Source: Mantis religiosa
Taxonomy: Eukaryota > Arthropoda > Insecta > Mantodea > Mantidae
Length of the DNA stretch: 64,000 nucleotides
Assembly (NCBI GenBank): GCA_030765055.1
Contig: CM060947.1
Coordinates: forward strand, 225,878,456 to 225,942,455
Direction of reading: 5' to 3'
The notes under the pieces are model-generated. The model was not told the DNA's origin. It did no database searches and was given only the letters and a program-made list of their open reading frames with translations. Both the position numbers and the translations under genes were made by a program. This document shows positions 10,151-21,307 of the stretch, piece by piece. Within the stretch, counting starts at the first letter, position 1. Each line of letters begins with the position of its first letter.

Positions 10151-10746
10151 TGTGACTTTGTGGGTTCGTGGAATAAAAAGTCCAATTACACCACTCAAAA
10201 ATGTTCTTTATTTCCACCGACTTACAGTTTAACACTTGCCAATTACACAGAATTTCGTGCTGCACACAGTTACAATTCACCAGTCCGTCCGTTACAATTT
10301 CACTTGTCCTCGCGATTACATAAACTCCGATGCACATACCAGTTACGTACAGTCTTCCGTTGCACAATCCTTTCGTTCATTAACACGTCACTGACTAACC
10401 CTTCCTTCTTACACCAAGAACTGTGCTCACTCACACACTAACCAACTGACTGACCGACTAAACCAAAACCAACTCAACTCACTAACTAACTGATTGACCA
10501 ACAACTCTGTCCGTCTGTAGCCCTCTTTATAGGCATCTCGCCGTCTTCTAGACGTTTCCAGATGATGAAAGATCCCGTAATTTCTGGAACCAGGTGGAAG
10601 TGAAACAGACCGCACATTTATGTTTCTTTCCCCAGTCGTCCCTGTCACCACTATAAGACAAACGAGGGGAGGGCGTAGCTAACATTGACCTCCCTCGTCT
10701 CCCGCTCTCAGCTGCTTTCATAGGGTGTTCCAACGCCCGCGTTACA
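10151..10746 (-). repeat. 5' LTR
   Basis: This is the upstream LTR in element orientation. On the minus strand it contains a TATA box (tataaag, 10531-10525) and, further downstream, an AATAAA signal (10212-10207). This gives the usual U3-R-U5 order. Confidence 0.93.
10525..10531 (-). promoter_or_regulatory. LTR TATA box
   Basis: Minus-strand cctataaagagggc inside the 5' LTR. It is well placed to start transcription about 30 bp downstream. Confidence 0.6.
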
Positions 10747-10970
10747 ATACACAATATCCGTGTGGCAAGTGAATACAACCTCGGAAATCTGGTTTGGGGG
10801 ACATTCTTGTAAAAATTAGCCAAGTCTTTCTTGTGTGTATATTTGTCCTTCAATAAATCGTCACATTGTAAATTTAACAGTTCCATTTGGTACGTGGCAG
10901 CCACATTGTTGTCATCGAGTGTGCTACACGTGACTGAACCCTAAGATTCTGTACTTACCTTCGAAAAAGT

Positions 10971-11490
10971 TATTTTTATTTAATGTATCTTGTGTCTCAG
11001 AGTGTATTAAAATAAATTATTTATATTTTTTCTTGAATTTAGCCTTTGGAAATTATGGTATAATTTGAGCTATATCAGCAATTGGTTTTTTAGGTTTTGT
11101 TGTTTGAGATCATCACATACATATTTACAGTTGGAATAGATGTTGATACACGAGCTTACAGCTCTATTTATATAGGCAACTTGGTGCTAGGCGGCGCTTG
11201 CCTGACGTCAGGCGCACTGCAGGCCTTGCTCCCGGCTGAAATACGTCACAACTCTCGAAGCTGTTTTCCTCTGCACAAGTCAGAAGAAAAGGTATGGCCT
11301 TCCAGGTGGATGTGCATTAGAAAGACGTGAGATTTGTGCAGGAAACTACGCCGACAATCGGTTATCTTTTTTCGTGAAATTTCTAACAAATTCACCAAGG
11401 CTTGGAAAATAGAGTGGCTCGTTTGAATGTTGGAAACCGAGATAGGTGCTAAGCACTAACTGTGATGTGGTTATTCCTCGTGATATGGAT
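10971..11490. other. no gene recognised
   Basis: AT-rich, with a GC-richer patch at 11180-11300 that contains gacgtca. That patch recalls the motifs at 7780-7980 and could be the other flank of the hAT element. Not proven. Confidence 0.3.
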
Positions 11491-12110
11491 ACGTAGTACA
11501 AAGTGGATTATAGCAAGTTAGTCACATTCGTGTGGGGGAGGGAGAAATACATAGATGTGTGCAATAAGTCAGGGCGAGAAGGATTTGCCTGGGCAAGGAC
11601 AGGAGTTAGAAATTTGAAAGGTATTAGATATGAAAAGGATACAGGGAAATGCCCAATGTGTGGGAAAGGTGATACAGATTGGCATAGTATACTTTATTGG
11701 AAACAAACAAAAATATGGAGATAACAAATTTGGCAACAAAAGTGGGACCGTTTTAGGGATGGGGGAGGTATTAATAACAAAGAAAATGTTATTGGTAAAA
11801 GGAGAAAAGAATGTAAGAAATATAAGTGAATATCTGGGGAAAGTTAGAGAGAAATGGTTAAGATTGATGAAGAATAACTAACAATTAAGGGCTGGAAAAC
11901 TAGAACGAGGGATACAAGGGAGAGGAGGGTCATCAATGCATGGAAAGCCAGGGGTTATATGTATTGAGACCGAGACTTGGGGTAAGCAGGTAAGAAGGAT
12001 ATGTTAGATGTGAATAAGTCATTTTGTTATTGTTTGAAAAAATATTACAAATGTCAATTTATTATTGAAATTGTATGTTGAAGAAAGATGAGAAATAAAT
12101 ACAAATACAA
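11490..12110 (+). mobile_element. non-LTR retrotransposon 3' fragment, family 2
   Basis: The plus strand reads KCPMCGKGDTDWHSILYW near 11650, a CxxC...H zinc-knuckle-like region found near the C-terminus of many non-LTR ORF2 proteins. A shifted frame with REKWLRLMKNN follows. The end has aataaatacaaatacaaatag, a short ATACAA-type tail. Similar K/R/W-rich ends occur at 35085-36100 and 55790-56215. No reverse-transcriptase core remains. Confidence 0.55.
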
Positions 12111-13380
12111 ATAGTCACATGCACATCTGAAAGATTATGTGGGACAAAGAATGCGTGCTACAGAGACCTAAAGGAACATGCTAGAGACGTTTCAAAGTGT
12201 TGTATTTGTGTAAAAGAAAGTTTGACTGTATGTTAGCACTCAACTAAAGATCTTGGTGAAAATACAGAAATTTTAAGGCAAACACTCTAGCCTATTACCA
12301 CATTCCGCACAAATGGGCCTATAAAAACTATTATGAAATAGAAACTTGCAGGCATCAATGGAGGTTCTGCCTAAACATTTGGGGTAAAATAGTTCAGGAT
12401 TACTTTGACTCCCATTTCTTTCCTCCACAACTGAAAGCAGAGACGTATCTGCAGTTTTTTGGAAATTAGTAGCTTAATGTAAAGACGCTAGGCCTCTAGA
12501 AATCACTCAGTGAATTTGGGTTTTACGCTGCGCCAGTTCAAATATCTTGAATGATAAATTTCCGCATAAACAGACTGATCTAGAGGAATTCAGTGCCTGG
12601 ACTGTTTCCACTACTGATTTTAATTCAATAGATTTCCTCCTCTGGAGAGGTGTAAAATCCCTGGTTTATCCCTATCGCGTCGGATATTGACCTCTGAGAG
12701 ACCGTATCCAAGTGGATTTGGTCCAATACGAAACACCCCAGGAAGCTGTATCAAAGTCTGCGATAGCATTGAAGGCAGGCTTACAGTATGCATCGAAGTA
12801 AGAGGCGACCACTTTATGAGAATATTTTGTAACTTCAATTTTACTTTGCAAAATATGAACGTCTTTAATGTTTGATATTTGGAGGGGAAAGAAGCTAGGG
12901 AGATGCATGCCAGTAACAGAAAACAAAACAAAACTTGCTTAAGTTGAGACGGTACGCAAGAATTGGGAAAAAAAAGTCGCAGTTAATAGTTCACACTTGT
13001 CTGCACATTTTGGTATAGAATATAGTCTTAATTATATTATATTGTAAGTTTACTTAAACCAAGTTTAATAATTTACTGACAGCTATAAATTTATTAGTTT
13101 ACTGTGCATATATTTACAAAACTTGAATAAGTCCAGAACTGTTTCATTTAGGAGCCTGCGAATGAGCTTGCTCTTTAGAGTAATTTTTCTGCCTATTTTG
13201 GCATTGATACCGTCTTCTTTATTCTATTATCCTTAGAACTAATGACCCCTAGTTTTGTTACTCTCTGGCTGTGGCTCGAATAAGCAACGATTAACATGAG
13301 AGGTTCACTTCTAAAGGGTATATGTTCTATGCTGAAAGGGCAGTTGTCTTAGAAGATGACAAAACCTAAAGAAGTTTTCA
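12111..13380. other. no gene recognised
   Basis: AT-rich. Two overlapping minus-strand frames at 12620-12931 look protein-like in places (TASWGVSYWTKSTWIRSL) but match no family I know. Confidence 0.4.
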
Positions 13381-13384
13381 CAAA

Positions 13385-13965
13385 CGTAACAATAAGGGCA
13401 ACAGATTGTATGAGACAGTACCCTTGCTTATAGAAGTTAATGAAAATGATACCCAACCATGTGGCAGTCGACCATGTGCAACTCCTCCAAGTGCTTCGAG
13501 AAGGAAGTTACAATCAAATGTGTATATTAACGTAAATATAAACTGTTTTGAAGACTGTACTCCAACTAATATTGTGATAGATTTAGGCATTTTAAGTCAG
13601 GTTAGGTTACGAGAACAATCGAGTACAATAACTGGTATCGAGAATAAATTGAAAATTGTATGCCTGTACTGTAGTTCTGAAACGTCATTTTGCTCTTCAC
13701 AACAATGTGCTATTGTGACCTCTATGAAAGCAATGTGAGACTTGTTTATGGGCTAAGATGCATTGGCAAGGGACTCGGAGCTGGTAAAATAATGTGTGGT
13801 CTTATGAACTTACCAAATCCCCCTACAAGTTGTTTCAAATTTACAACAAATGTACATAACCTGCTAAAGGTTGCAGAAAATTCCACAAGAGCTGCGTTTA
13901 AAGAAACTGTGTTACTAAATGAAAATGATGCAGCTGTTTTAATCAACCTTCAAAGTAAATTGTAA
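13385..13965 (+). pseudogene. Mutator-like (MULE, Phantom-type) transposase fragment
   Basis: Two frames offset near 13710 continue one protein. The first has CLYCSSETSFCSSQQC, the second has NVRLVYGLRCIGKGLGAG, then KIMCGLMNLPNPP. The pattern 'NxRxVYxxRxIGxGxxGxxxFCGLMNLPxPP' is characteristic of a Mutator-like transposase domain common in animal genomes. The DDE core is absent and at least one frameshift is needed. I see no terminal repeats. Confidence 0.65.
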
Positions 13966-14556
13966 GACATAGTTCTTATTGGAAACTTTAAGGCTCATTT
14001 TCTCAAAACTAAGTGTTTTTTTAAACATTTGCCCCATTTTCTCAGAAATTCCTGGAGATATGTGCATATAACTTTTACAGATTATAAAAGTAGATTTAGA
14101 AATGATGTGGATCTACAGACACAGAAATTTAACTAATGAGCTCCATGTAATGGAACTTTTAATGCTAAAAAATCAAGAAAAAATAATGAAAGAGAAAAAC
14201 TGTATATAAATTGCTTGAAACTGTAAATACAAGCTTCATTGTAGATCAGTAGCTTTTTCTAAGTACCACATGATATGTTATAAAGTTTTTATGTACATGC
14301 TGTTAATAGTTTCAGGAAAAACGGGTCATCAATTTGTATATTTTAACATAGAGGAGATAGGGCATATCGTCTCACCTTAAGATAAACCAATATTTCCTTT
14401 AATTCCTTGCAAGAATTCTTAACCAAAGTACGCCCCATCCCATAGCACATGGAATACACCACCACAAGAGACATGTGCCGCTGTTGCACATTACAACATT
14501 CAATGTCTTCCACCGAAAATCAAATGCATGCTTCAGATGTTAATATTTATTACATA
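13966..14556. other. AT-rich DNA, nothing recognised
   Basis: No coding or repeat signal that I can support. Confidence 0.5.
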
Positions 14557-14580
14557 TAGGGTCTTTCAGAAAGAGGGTGT

Positions 14581-14819
14581 GCCCGCCTCGGTAGTGTGGT
14601 GGTAGCATGTCTGCCCGACGTTCAAGAGGTCCCGAGTTCGAATCTCGGTCAAGGTGAGTTACCTGGATAAAGTTTTTAACCGGGGTTTTCCCTTATCCTG
14701 ATAGACGAATGTCGGGTAACTCTAAGCTCCATGGACCCCGGACGCATTGATTATCATTTCACCCATTTCATTCATCGTCCGATATGACTAATGTTGGAGG
14801 ACGTTAATTAAAAAAAAAA
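14581..14819 (+). mobile_element. tRNA-derived SINE, family A
   Basis: The head gcccgcctcggtagtgtggt holds the A box, and gaggtcccgagttcgaatct the B box, of a RNA polymerase III promoter. The body contains the conserved cttatcctgatagacgaatg and ends in cgttggaggacgt plus an A run. It is flanked by gtgt (14577-14580, 14820-14823), which restores the mariner-like terminus when collapsed. Other copies are at 17268, 22106, 24560, 27620, 36245 (pair), 50310 and 53441. Confidence 0.88.
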
Positions 14820-14912
14820 GTGTCCTTCTCTTTAACATGTGGAGCTCCCATTGTTATTGAGTTACAGTAGTCATTTGCTTCATGTGGTTACAGTTGTTAT
14901 TCACAAATAGCT

Positions 14913-15332
14913 ATGGAACGTTACAGAATTCAGCAACGCGTAAAAATTGTGAAAATTTATTATCAAAATGGATCATCTGTTCATCAGCTAAATGTCAATG
15001 AAGAAAGATACTGGGCTTTTATAAGGGACTATATTTGGTCTCAATTGGCTGGTATGGATCTCAGAAATATCTGGTTCCAGCAAGATGGTGCCACATGCCA
15101 TACCGCTCTCGAAACAATCGATCTTTTGAAGAAGTTCAGAGCCTTCGTCATTTTCTGTGGTGGGAATGTTAACTGGCCCCCGAGATCATGTGATTTAACG
15201 CCGTTGGATTACTTCTTGTGGAGTTATGTTAAATATCGAGTTTATGCCAACAAGCCAGAAACAGTAAATAAACTTATGAATAACTCACGCGTGTCATTCT
15301 TGAAGTTGGACCTAATTTACGTTCTTATTTGA
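14913..15332 (+). pseudogene. deleted mariner-like transposase
   Basis: The 139-residue open frame joins a helix-turn-helix start (residues 1-25) to the second and third DDE blocks. QQDGATCH supplies the middle aspartate and SCDLTPLDYF the last acidic region. The first catalytic aspartate block is deleted. The frame continues weakly after the stop with LKIGSNV and QPNEVAAATLMT-like residues. It is inactive. Confidence 0.75.
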
Positions 15333-15692
15333 TTGAAAATTGGATCCAACGTATAAGCGCAACCCAACGAAGTCGCGGCGGCCACTTAACTGATGTTCCC
15401 TTCCACACATAATGACATGAATTATGTTCGAAAATAAAAATTAGTAAACCTATATCGTTTATAACACGTATTTTATTTAAGTTCTAAGACAGGAAACGTA
15501 TTGAAGGACCCTATATTTACACTGCAAATATGCCACACTACATTTATATGCATATTCTGCTCCACCTAGACAGCATATTTAATAAATATTGGAAATAACA
15601 ATCGCTACATCCAAGTGATAAATGTCTTTCTGACAAATAAAATTCATAATAACGTAAACAGTACATCCACCGTAAAAACCGCTTATTTGTTT

Positions 15693-16025
15693 CTTTTTAA
15701 CCCATGGTGCGACAGCCCTTAGAGGGCCCAGGTCAACCAACCCGACTGCCGGCCTCACGCCTACCTATACATGGCTGAGATGGACGATCATCCAACCGAT
15801 ACGGGGAGATGTGGTCAGCATTTCGGCATCCCCCACTTGGAATGTTGGCTTTCTTGGCCAGGGCCGCTTACCTAGCGTAAGCTCCTCACTTTCCTCACGA
15901 TGCTGAGTGGGCACCGGTCCTATACCCGGGACCTAAAATCCCCACCACATGGGTGGGATCGAACCCGGGCCACTTTCAGTGGCCTGGGACCAAGGCATGC
16001 CCGCTACGCCACGGCGCAGGACACA
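15693..16025 (-). mobile_element. tRNA-derived SINE, family G
   Basis: Minus strand: head gccgtggcgtagcgggcatg, then B box cccgggttcgatccc, and a conserved end gggctgtcgcaccatgggtt. There is no poly(A) tail. Short direct repeats tatttgttt occur at 15684-15692 and 16026-16034. The intact sister copy is at 43249-43584. Confidence 0.85.
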
Positions 16026-16138
16026 TATTTGTTTTAGGGGCGCAAATTCTCCATACAACCAACATTACAAGAAGCAAAATAGAAAAAGTTTTGAAATTTC
16101 ACCAAAGTTTTCCATTCTTTATTGTTACTGCGCAACTC

Positions 16139-16730
16139 AGTTACGAGGTACGCTGAAGTTATAACAATGTCAGGACTGGGACCACATACGAACTTCTGGT
16201 TCATTCATGAGTACACGTGGACTCTTTCTGAATGCGTGACAGAGATGGCAGCACTGTATAGTGCATAGAACTCTAATGGCAGCAACGAGAGTTAGGACTG
16301 ATCTTTATAATTAAAATGGCGACGTTTTCATTGCAAAAACAGCGTGTAATCATTCGTTTTCTCCATTTTCGTGGTGTGACACCTATTGAAACTCATCGCC
16401 AGTTAAGTGAGGCATGTGGTGATGGTACCATAGATGTGCCTAATGTGCGTTCCTGGGTGCGACAGTTTAATGAAGGCAGAACATCGTGTGACAACAGAGA
16501 CAGTCACGACCCCGCACCAACCGGTCTGACGACATGATCCAACGAGTGGAGAACGTTGTTTTGGAGGCTCACAGATTGAGCATTTTCATATCTTCATGCA
16601 GGATTGTGTGCACAGATCCCACGGAAATGCCAATTTTGGAGGCCAGGTCTGCAACTGTTTTGGTTTATTGTCACACGATGTTCTGCCTTCATTACTCTGT
16701 CGCACCCAGGAACGCACATTAGACAGAAGT
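16139..16730 (+). pseudogene. rearranged mariner fragment with inverted internal copy
   Basis: It starts with ttacgaggtacg, the same terminus as the mariner at 4332. A transposase N-terminus follows from 16316: MATFSLQKQRVIIRFLHF, PIETHRQLSEACGDG, and VRSWVRQFNEGRTSCDN. After a frameshift comes DMIQRVENVVLEAHRLSI. From about 16580 the sequence turns round. The minus strand of 16722-16660 repeats the block coding NVRSWVRQ...EGRTSCDN. The catalytic half is absent. Confidence 0.7.
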
Positions 16731-17045
16731 GAAAGGACAGAATCTACGGCATTTAAAATTGTAACAGAATTTATTTATGTTTCGTGGAATAAATCCCACA
16801 ATATTTAAAACAGAAGCATTTTTGTTTATTCTCCAACAATTGCAGTATCAAATTCCTTTACTCGAAGACCACGCTCAGAGGGAAGACTCATCACTCCAGA
16901 GCTTCCGTGGAAACCTATAAGAATTCTATCAGATCGTCACCAAAGGTGAGAGTAATTAATCATCTACCATCATGCATTTTGCAACCCACAATAATTGTTC
17001 TGTTGCAGCTTTCGAATGAAGCCAGAGTGATAACAAAGTGTGTAG

Positions 17046-17190
17046 TGGAAAAATTAATTGTTCTTTCACACTAGCCGTGTGTAGGCCAAAGTATGGAAAG
17101 GTAGAGTTCAGATTGAAAAATTCAATGCTATAGCCGGGATTCAAATCAATGGCACTGAATTTTTCAATCTGACTCTACCCTTCTAAAGCG
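17046..17190. repeat. tRNA-like unit fragment (family H) forming a hairpin
   Basis: It contains cacactagccgtgtgtaggcc and the arms ggtagagttcagattgaaaaa / tttttcaatctgactctacc around a short tRNA-like core (agccgggattcaaatc). It belongs to the repeat arrayed at 32885-34075 and 41325-41770. Confidence 0.6.
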
Positions 17191-17267
17191 TATATTGTAA
17201 ACGCAGCGCTGTCGAACGCTTCAGATGTTTTCCGAATAGAAATTTGTTTCTGGTAGCTGCCCATTTT

Positions 17268-17535
17268 TTTTTTTCCTTTATTCTAAGGCTGCCTTTTTGT
17301 AAAAACAAAAAATGACACATCTCTATAGTTTACTTCCTCCAACGTTTTGTCGCATCGGCCGATGAATAAAATGGGTGAAATGATACTCAAATGAGCAAGC
17401 CCAGGTTCCATAGAGTCTAGAGGTACCCGACATTCACCTTTCAGTATAATATAAAATTCCAGATATGTTATCCATATAACTCGACCTGGCCGAGATTCGG
17501 ACTCGAGACCTCTTGAACGTGAGGCAGACACGTGT
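17268..17535 (-). mobile_element. SINE family A, minus strand
   Basis: T run at the left, then the reversed body (cctccaacgtt, tgggtgaaatgat, tacccgacattc) and a reversed tRNA head with gacctcttgaacgtgaggca. It is diverged, with an internal change near 17440. Confidence 0.8.
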
Positions 17536-18580
17536 AAAAAGATATATGTTATACTAACTATTTTAATTATATTTTCTTTCTAACTATATTTCCTATTTTT
17601 AAATTAGAGGTAAAAGAGTCCTTGTGTAAATGTATGTTTAACCTTATTTAAAAGATTGCAAAACTTTATATAATTTTTAGTGAAAACTTTTAACCTAAAA
17701 CGGTTTGACAAGAATATTCAATTTAGGTTGAAAAGCTCTGAGGTCACACAAAATATAACTCACATAATTTATCTCGAGCTCTGGAATTCCGTAATTACTG
17801 TCTGAGTCAAGAAGCTTGTACTTTATTAAAGTAACAAATGAGCGTCGTTGTCCGTATTCCAGTGTGGCCACTTGTGCATTTCATTGTGTTACCTTTGATG
17901 CTGTACTCTTTGAGTTATCATATCGGTTTACTTTCGTGTTTAACCCACACAGTAATTTGAAGTGTTAAATATCTTAATCAATAAAGTGTCGACACTGTAA
18001 GCTTATCTAAATAGTAATAACCCTTGCCTAACATGGAAAATATGTTGCGAACACTAACTCATGGCCTTCCATATATGATTTGAACTACATTTATATAATA
18101 GACTAAAATTCTTGTTGCCGTCTTCGAACACAACAACAAAGAGCTCAGGATAATTTGTACTACAAGATGTAAATAGCACATCAAAAGGTCTGACGTGCTA
18201 CGCTTACATAACTTCTCTAAACTTGTGCAAAGTATTATTACAAATGCTTAATCCTCTAGTTCATATTAATAAAAAGATTCATTTGCAGAATGCATGTTAA
18301 TATTAATTTTCATGTAGGCGCAAGGAAAGTATGAAACTTTAGTAAGCTTTACGCAATAGTAAAATCTATTAAGACCACAGCTGGCCGCTAAGGAATGCCA
18401 TTGAAGTGCTATTCTGTTTCCAAGGCTAACAGATAAAATATGAATAATTCTTCGTATTAGAAAAACGTGTAAGCATTGGAAAGTTAAGACAAATAAACAA
18501 GGACTGTCTCGGAAATGATTCACATAAATTGTGTCTTTTAACGAAATGTACATTTCTGTGAACTGTCTACCAACTACAAA
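17536..18580. other. AT-rich DNA, nothing recognised
   Basis: No gene or repeat that I can support. A 119-codon minus frame at 18266-18625 has no motif. Confidence 0.5.
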
Positions 18581-18583
18581 AAG

Positions 18584-19830
18584 GCAAGCGGGGCCTGAAG
18601 AGGGAGAAGGCTTTGAACTGTTCATCTGCTCTGGTGGTAGATCTATTTACTACGAAATGGGAGTGCATATGGTACAGTATGAGAGTGCATGTGTATCATC
18701 CGTCTATTAGTAATGCTCGTTTCAGTAACTGCAGTGACAGTTTCTGTCTACTCACCACAAGAAAGCAAGCGCAGCCTGAAGAGGGAGAAGGGCTTGAATG
18801 TTTATCTGCTCTGGTGGTTGAAGCTAATTTATTGGCGGGCAAATAGTTCTACGTTGGGACTACAGTTTGAAGCAATATAATGTGTGGCTCAGGGTAAAGC
18901 AATGAGGTTAATCTCAGGGTATGCGTGGATATGTATGAGAAGGATAGATTTAATGACACTGGAATGCCCGTTTCAAACTCATTTTAATGACTGCTTCTTT
19001 TATTATTACATTAAACTGGAAGTTGCCGACCAAGGATTACCAATATCACTGTTTAAAGTTATTGAAGGCGGAATGCTTATTACTCGATCACTTCTGGTCT
19101 GCCTGGCCCAAGACAGAAGAAGCTAACCACCCTAATCAGCCTCACGCCATGGACTGTCTTAATTGCTTGCCAGCCACGAATTGACTGACTGTCCTCACAG
19201 CTGCGTGTGAGTATGTCGCTTTCACTTTCTGGAAGCCCTCTGTACATATAAAGATTCCCTTTATGGCCATTTTGTCATTGTCCTTATTATTAAGCGTCCA
19301 AAGAATGACTGTTCAAACAGTCAAGTGCTATCCTTTAGAAATCTGCTAAGGACACTGTTTCTTTCATTTCTTTTGTTAAAACAACTATCCTCCCCCACAC
19401 TGCTATTCGACTCAACTGCCCTTGCACGTGTTGTAACAAAGAACCCACATTCCTTTGAAATCCATCATGATTCTTTATACATTGCAATTCCTAATTTCGG
19501 TATCATGGTAGATCTATTTACTACGAAATGGGAGTGCATATGGTACAGTATGGGAGTGCATATGAGTCATCCGTCTATTAGGAATGCTCGTTTCAGTAAC
19601 TGCAGTGACAGGTTCTGTCTACTCACCACAAGAAGGCAAGCGGAGCCTGAAGAGGTAGAAGCGCTTGAACTGTTTATCTGCTCTGGTGGTAGATCTATTT
19701 ACTACGAAATGGGAGTGCATATGGTACAGTATGAGAGTGCATATGAGTCATCCGTCTATTAGTAATGCTCGTTTCAGTAACTGCAGTGATAGGTTCTGTC
19801 TACCCACCAAAAGAATGCAAGGCAGATGAA
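18584..19830 (+). repeat. subterminal tandem repeats, left arm
   Basis: Units of about 185 bp share gcctgaagagggagaagg, gctctggtggtagatctat, gaaatgggagtgcatatggt and ctcgtttcagtaactgcagt. Copies lie at 18584-18765, 18766-18870 (partial), about 19500-19635 and 19637-19830. The stretch between them (18880-19490) is unassigned. The same unit appears inverted at 21250-22470, so these look like long terminal repeats of one transposon around the transposase at 19900-20940. Confidence 0.65.
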
Positions 19831-19899
19831 TGTGTAAAGTCTGTTTATTTAATTGGTGTGCACGTCGGCCGCTGCCTTTGACGAACCCTCATAATCGTT

Positions 19900-20935
19900 T
19901 TACAACCCCGGATCCTCCTTCTCAAGGATCTTTCTGCAAGGTTGCCACCTTTCTCGATACGTCATGGGTATCGTACGAGGTTTCGTCTAAATAAATTGTC
20001 TTATGTCCATTACTGCAAAACTTCTGGATTCCTACAATACTACTGGATTCCATAATAACCCTTATCTTATTCAAAGTGCGGTATTTGAAACTCAGCTCCT
20101 TTAGAAGACCGCACAAAGTGCAGTGTCCACAAGGAAAATCACAAATTTCTTGCAAATGTGCAACCAATTCGTCTAAGGTGGGCGCTCTCCCTTTTGCATA
20201 GAATCTATAAATTTCTCGACAAATTAAATCGCCTGTGAAATTATCTACTTTAGAGAAATGTTTCCTTTTGTTTTCACACTTGATCGGCGACTTTGGTATT
20301 CCTTTCATTACAATATTTCTTGCTGTATTTCTGTGAATACCCAGAATTTATCATCAGGTTCATTGCAGGACCCCTTACCAAGATTATTAGTCAGCACATA
20401 TTTATATTTTCAAAAAAGCGCTTGAAATTGCTTAGAAACACTTCCCGTTATAACTTCGTTTTTTGAGGCTTGTCCAGTAACATAACTCGGTCCAGTTATT
20501 TACACTATTGTCATCACTTTGATTATTTTCATTTGACTGAATGTTATCTACTACTTAATTTGCATTTACCACTGCATTTCCCTCCCACGGCCTCCACATT
20601 GTGACACACAACGAATTTCTGCACGTAATAAAACAGATCAACTGGAAGTTGGAACTTTGGCAACTGAGACTCCACGTGGAGTAGACATGCGACTGTCACT
20701 TCGAGAAAATCAGGTTTGTTATTGGTCGTCAACGACAGTGTTCCATTTCTGAAGTGTGGAGATAGATTTATGACGGTCATTAGTGGGCGAGAGAGTAGTT
20801 TCCTTTGAGCGACAAAGTGCACTCCCGTTCACTAGACAGACTTTACCGCAATCACTTTTCCTGTACTTATGCTCGCCTTTCGGATATGATAAGGATTCTA
20901 GGTTCATCTAAAATACACAGTGTTGCCACATAACT
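19900..20935 (-). pseudogene. Tc1/IS630-type transposase remnant
   Basis: The best stretch is 20308-19922: a helix-turn-helix-like segment (FTGDLICREIYRFYAKGRAP, TLDELVAHLQE, LCGLLKELSFKYRTLNK) and then the first catalytic block IYLDETSYDTHD. This order is typical of a Tc1/mariner-superfamily transposase common in arthropods. The later catalytic blocks are not visible. Further upstream on the same strand a short frame near 20907 reads MNLESLSYPKGEHKYRK. A close copy of that DNA is at 22463-22560 on the plus strand. Several stops make it inactive. Confidence 0.6.
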
Positions 20936-20940
20936 CACCC

Positions 20941-21250
20941 ATGTATAATACCAGTCATTCTACTATTAAAAAAATTACTCTGGTTTTATCTAATTATTTT
21001 AATATAAAGATCTCAGATATCGCACTGATTATTCTGGGAAGATTGAGAGGGGTTTTGTGCTTTACTCCACTTGAACATATCTGTCATGTGTGGTTCCTTC
21101 GCATTTATTGGCTCAAGTGATGCTTTCATTGGCGCTTAGCAAACATTCGAAGCGTGCCAGTACCCTCTCTCACTCTTCCGTGAATAATCAGTCCATTTTC
21201 TGTAACGTTTCTATTAACAAATATAAAGACAGATTAACCTTTTAAGTAAC
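20941..21250. other. no gene recognised
   Basis: Probably internal DNA of the surrounding transposon; no motif seen. Confidence 0.35.
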
Positions 21251-21307
21251 AGGATATTACTGAAACGAGCATTACATGTGGTAGCATAGGCGACTCATAT
21301 GCACTCT

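Larger units (their letters stand above)
8403..10746 (-). mobile_element. Ty3/Gypsy-type LTR retrotransposon, internally deleted, recent
   Basis: Two 596-bp LTRs (8403-8998, 10151-10746) begin TG and end CA, differ at one position by eye (8688 T versus 10436 C), and are flanked by atac at 8399-8402 and 10747-10750. A primer-binding-site-like sequence and a polypurine tract sit at the expected inner edges on the minus strand. The interior is only 1,152 bp, against 4-6 kb for a full element. It codes for one fused ORF. It is a non-autonomous deletion derivative inserted into a hAT remnant. Confidence 0.95.
8230..10970 (-). pseudogene. hAT-type transposase C-terminal remnant, split by the LTR retrotransposon
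   Basis: Minus strand, 10904 down to 10751: NLQCDDLLKDKYTHKKDL, then FYKNVPQTRFPRLYSLATRIL. Past the LTR element, 8402 down to about 8238: MFGLTYVYEQFIFLLMKLAKS and degraded residues. Joined, this is the dimerisation region of hAT transposases of the SCAND3/GTF2IRD2-like type (the usual motif is near MFGSTYxCEQxFS). The expected cysteine and serine have changed, and there is a stop after the MKL block. Only the C-terminal end of the protein is present. Confidence 0.75.
14559..15511 (+). mobile_element. mariner-like element (DUF4817-type), internally deleted, with a SINE in its left terminus
   Basis: Left end gggtctttcag and right end (other strand) gggtccttcaa are each flanked by TA (14557-14558, 15512-15513). 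The interior keeps the N-terminal IQQRVKIVKIYYQNGSSV at 14928 and then jumps to the catalytic half (WFQQDGATCHTALETI, PPRSCDLTPLDYFLWSYVK), so about half the transposase is missing. A SINE interrupts the left inverted repeat. The full-length relative is at 26320-27529. Confidence 0.85.

Noticed and set aside
14581..14660. Functional tRNA genes at the SINE heads
   Set aside because: A and B boxes are present but no cloverleaf with a paired acceptor stem and anticodon arm is evident, and each is followed by a SINE body.
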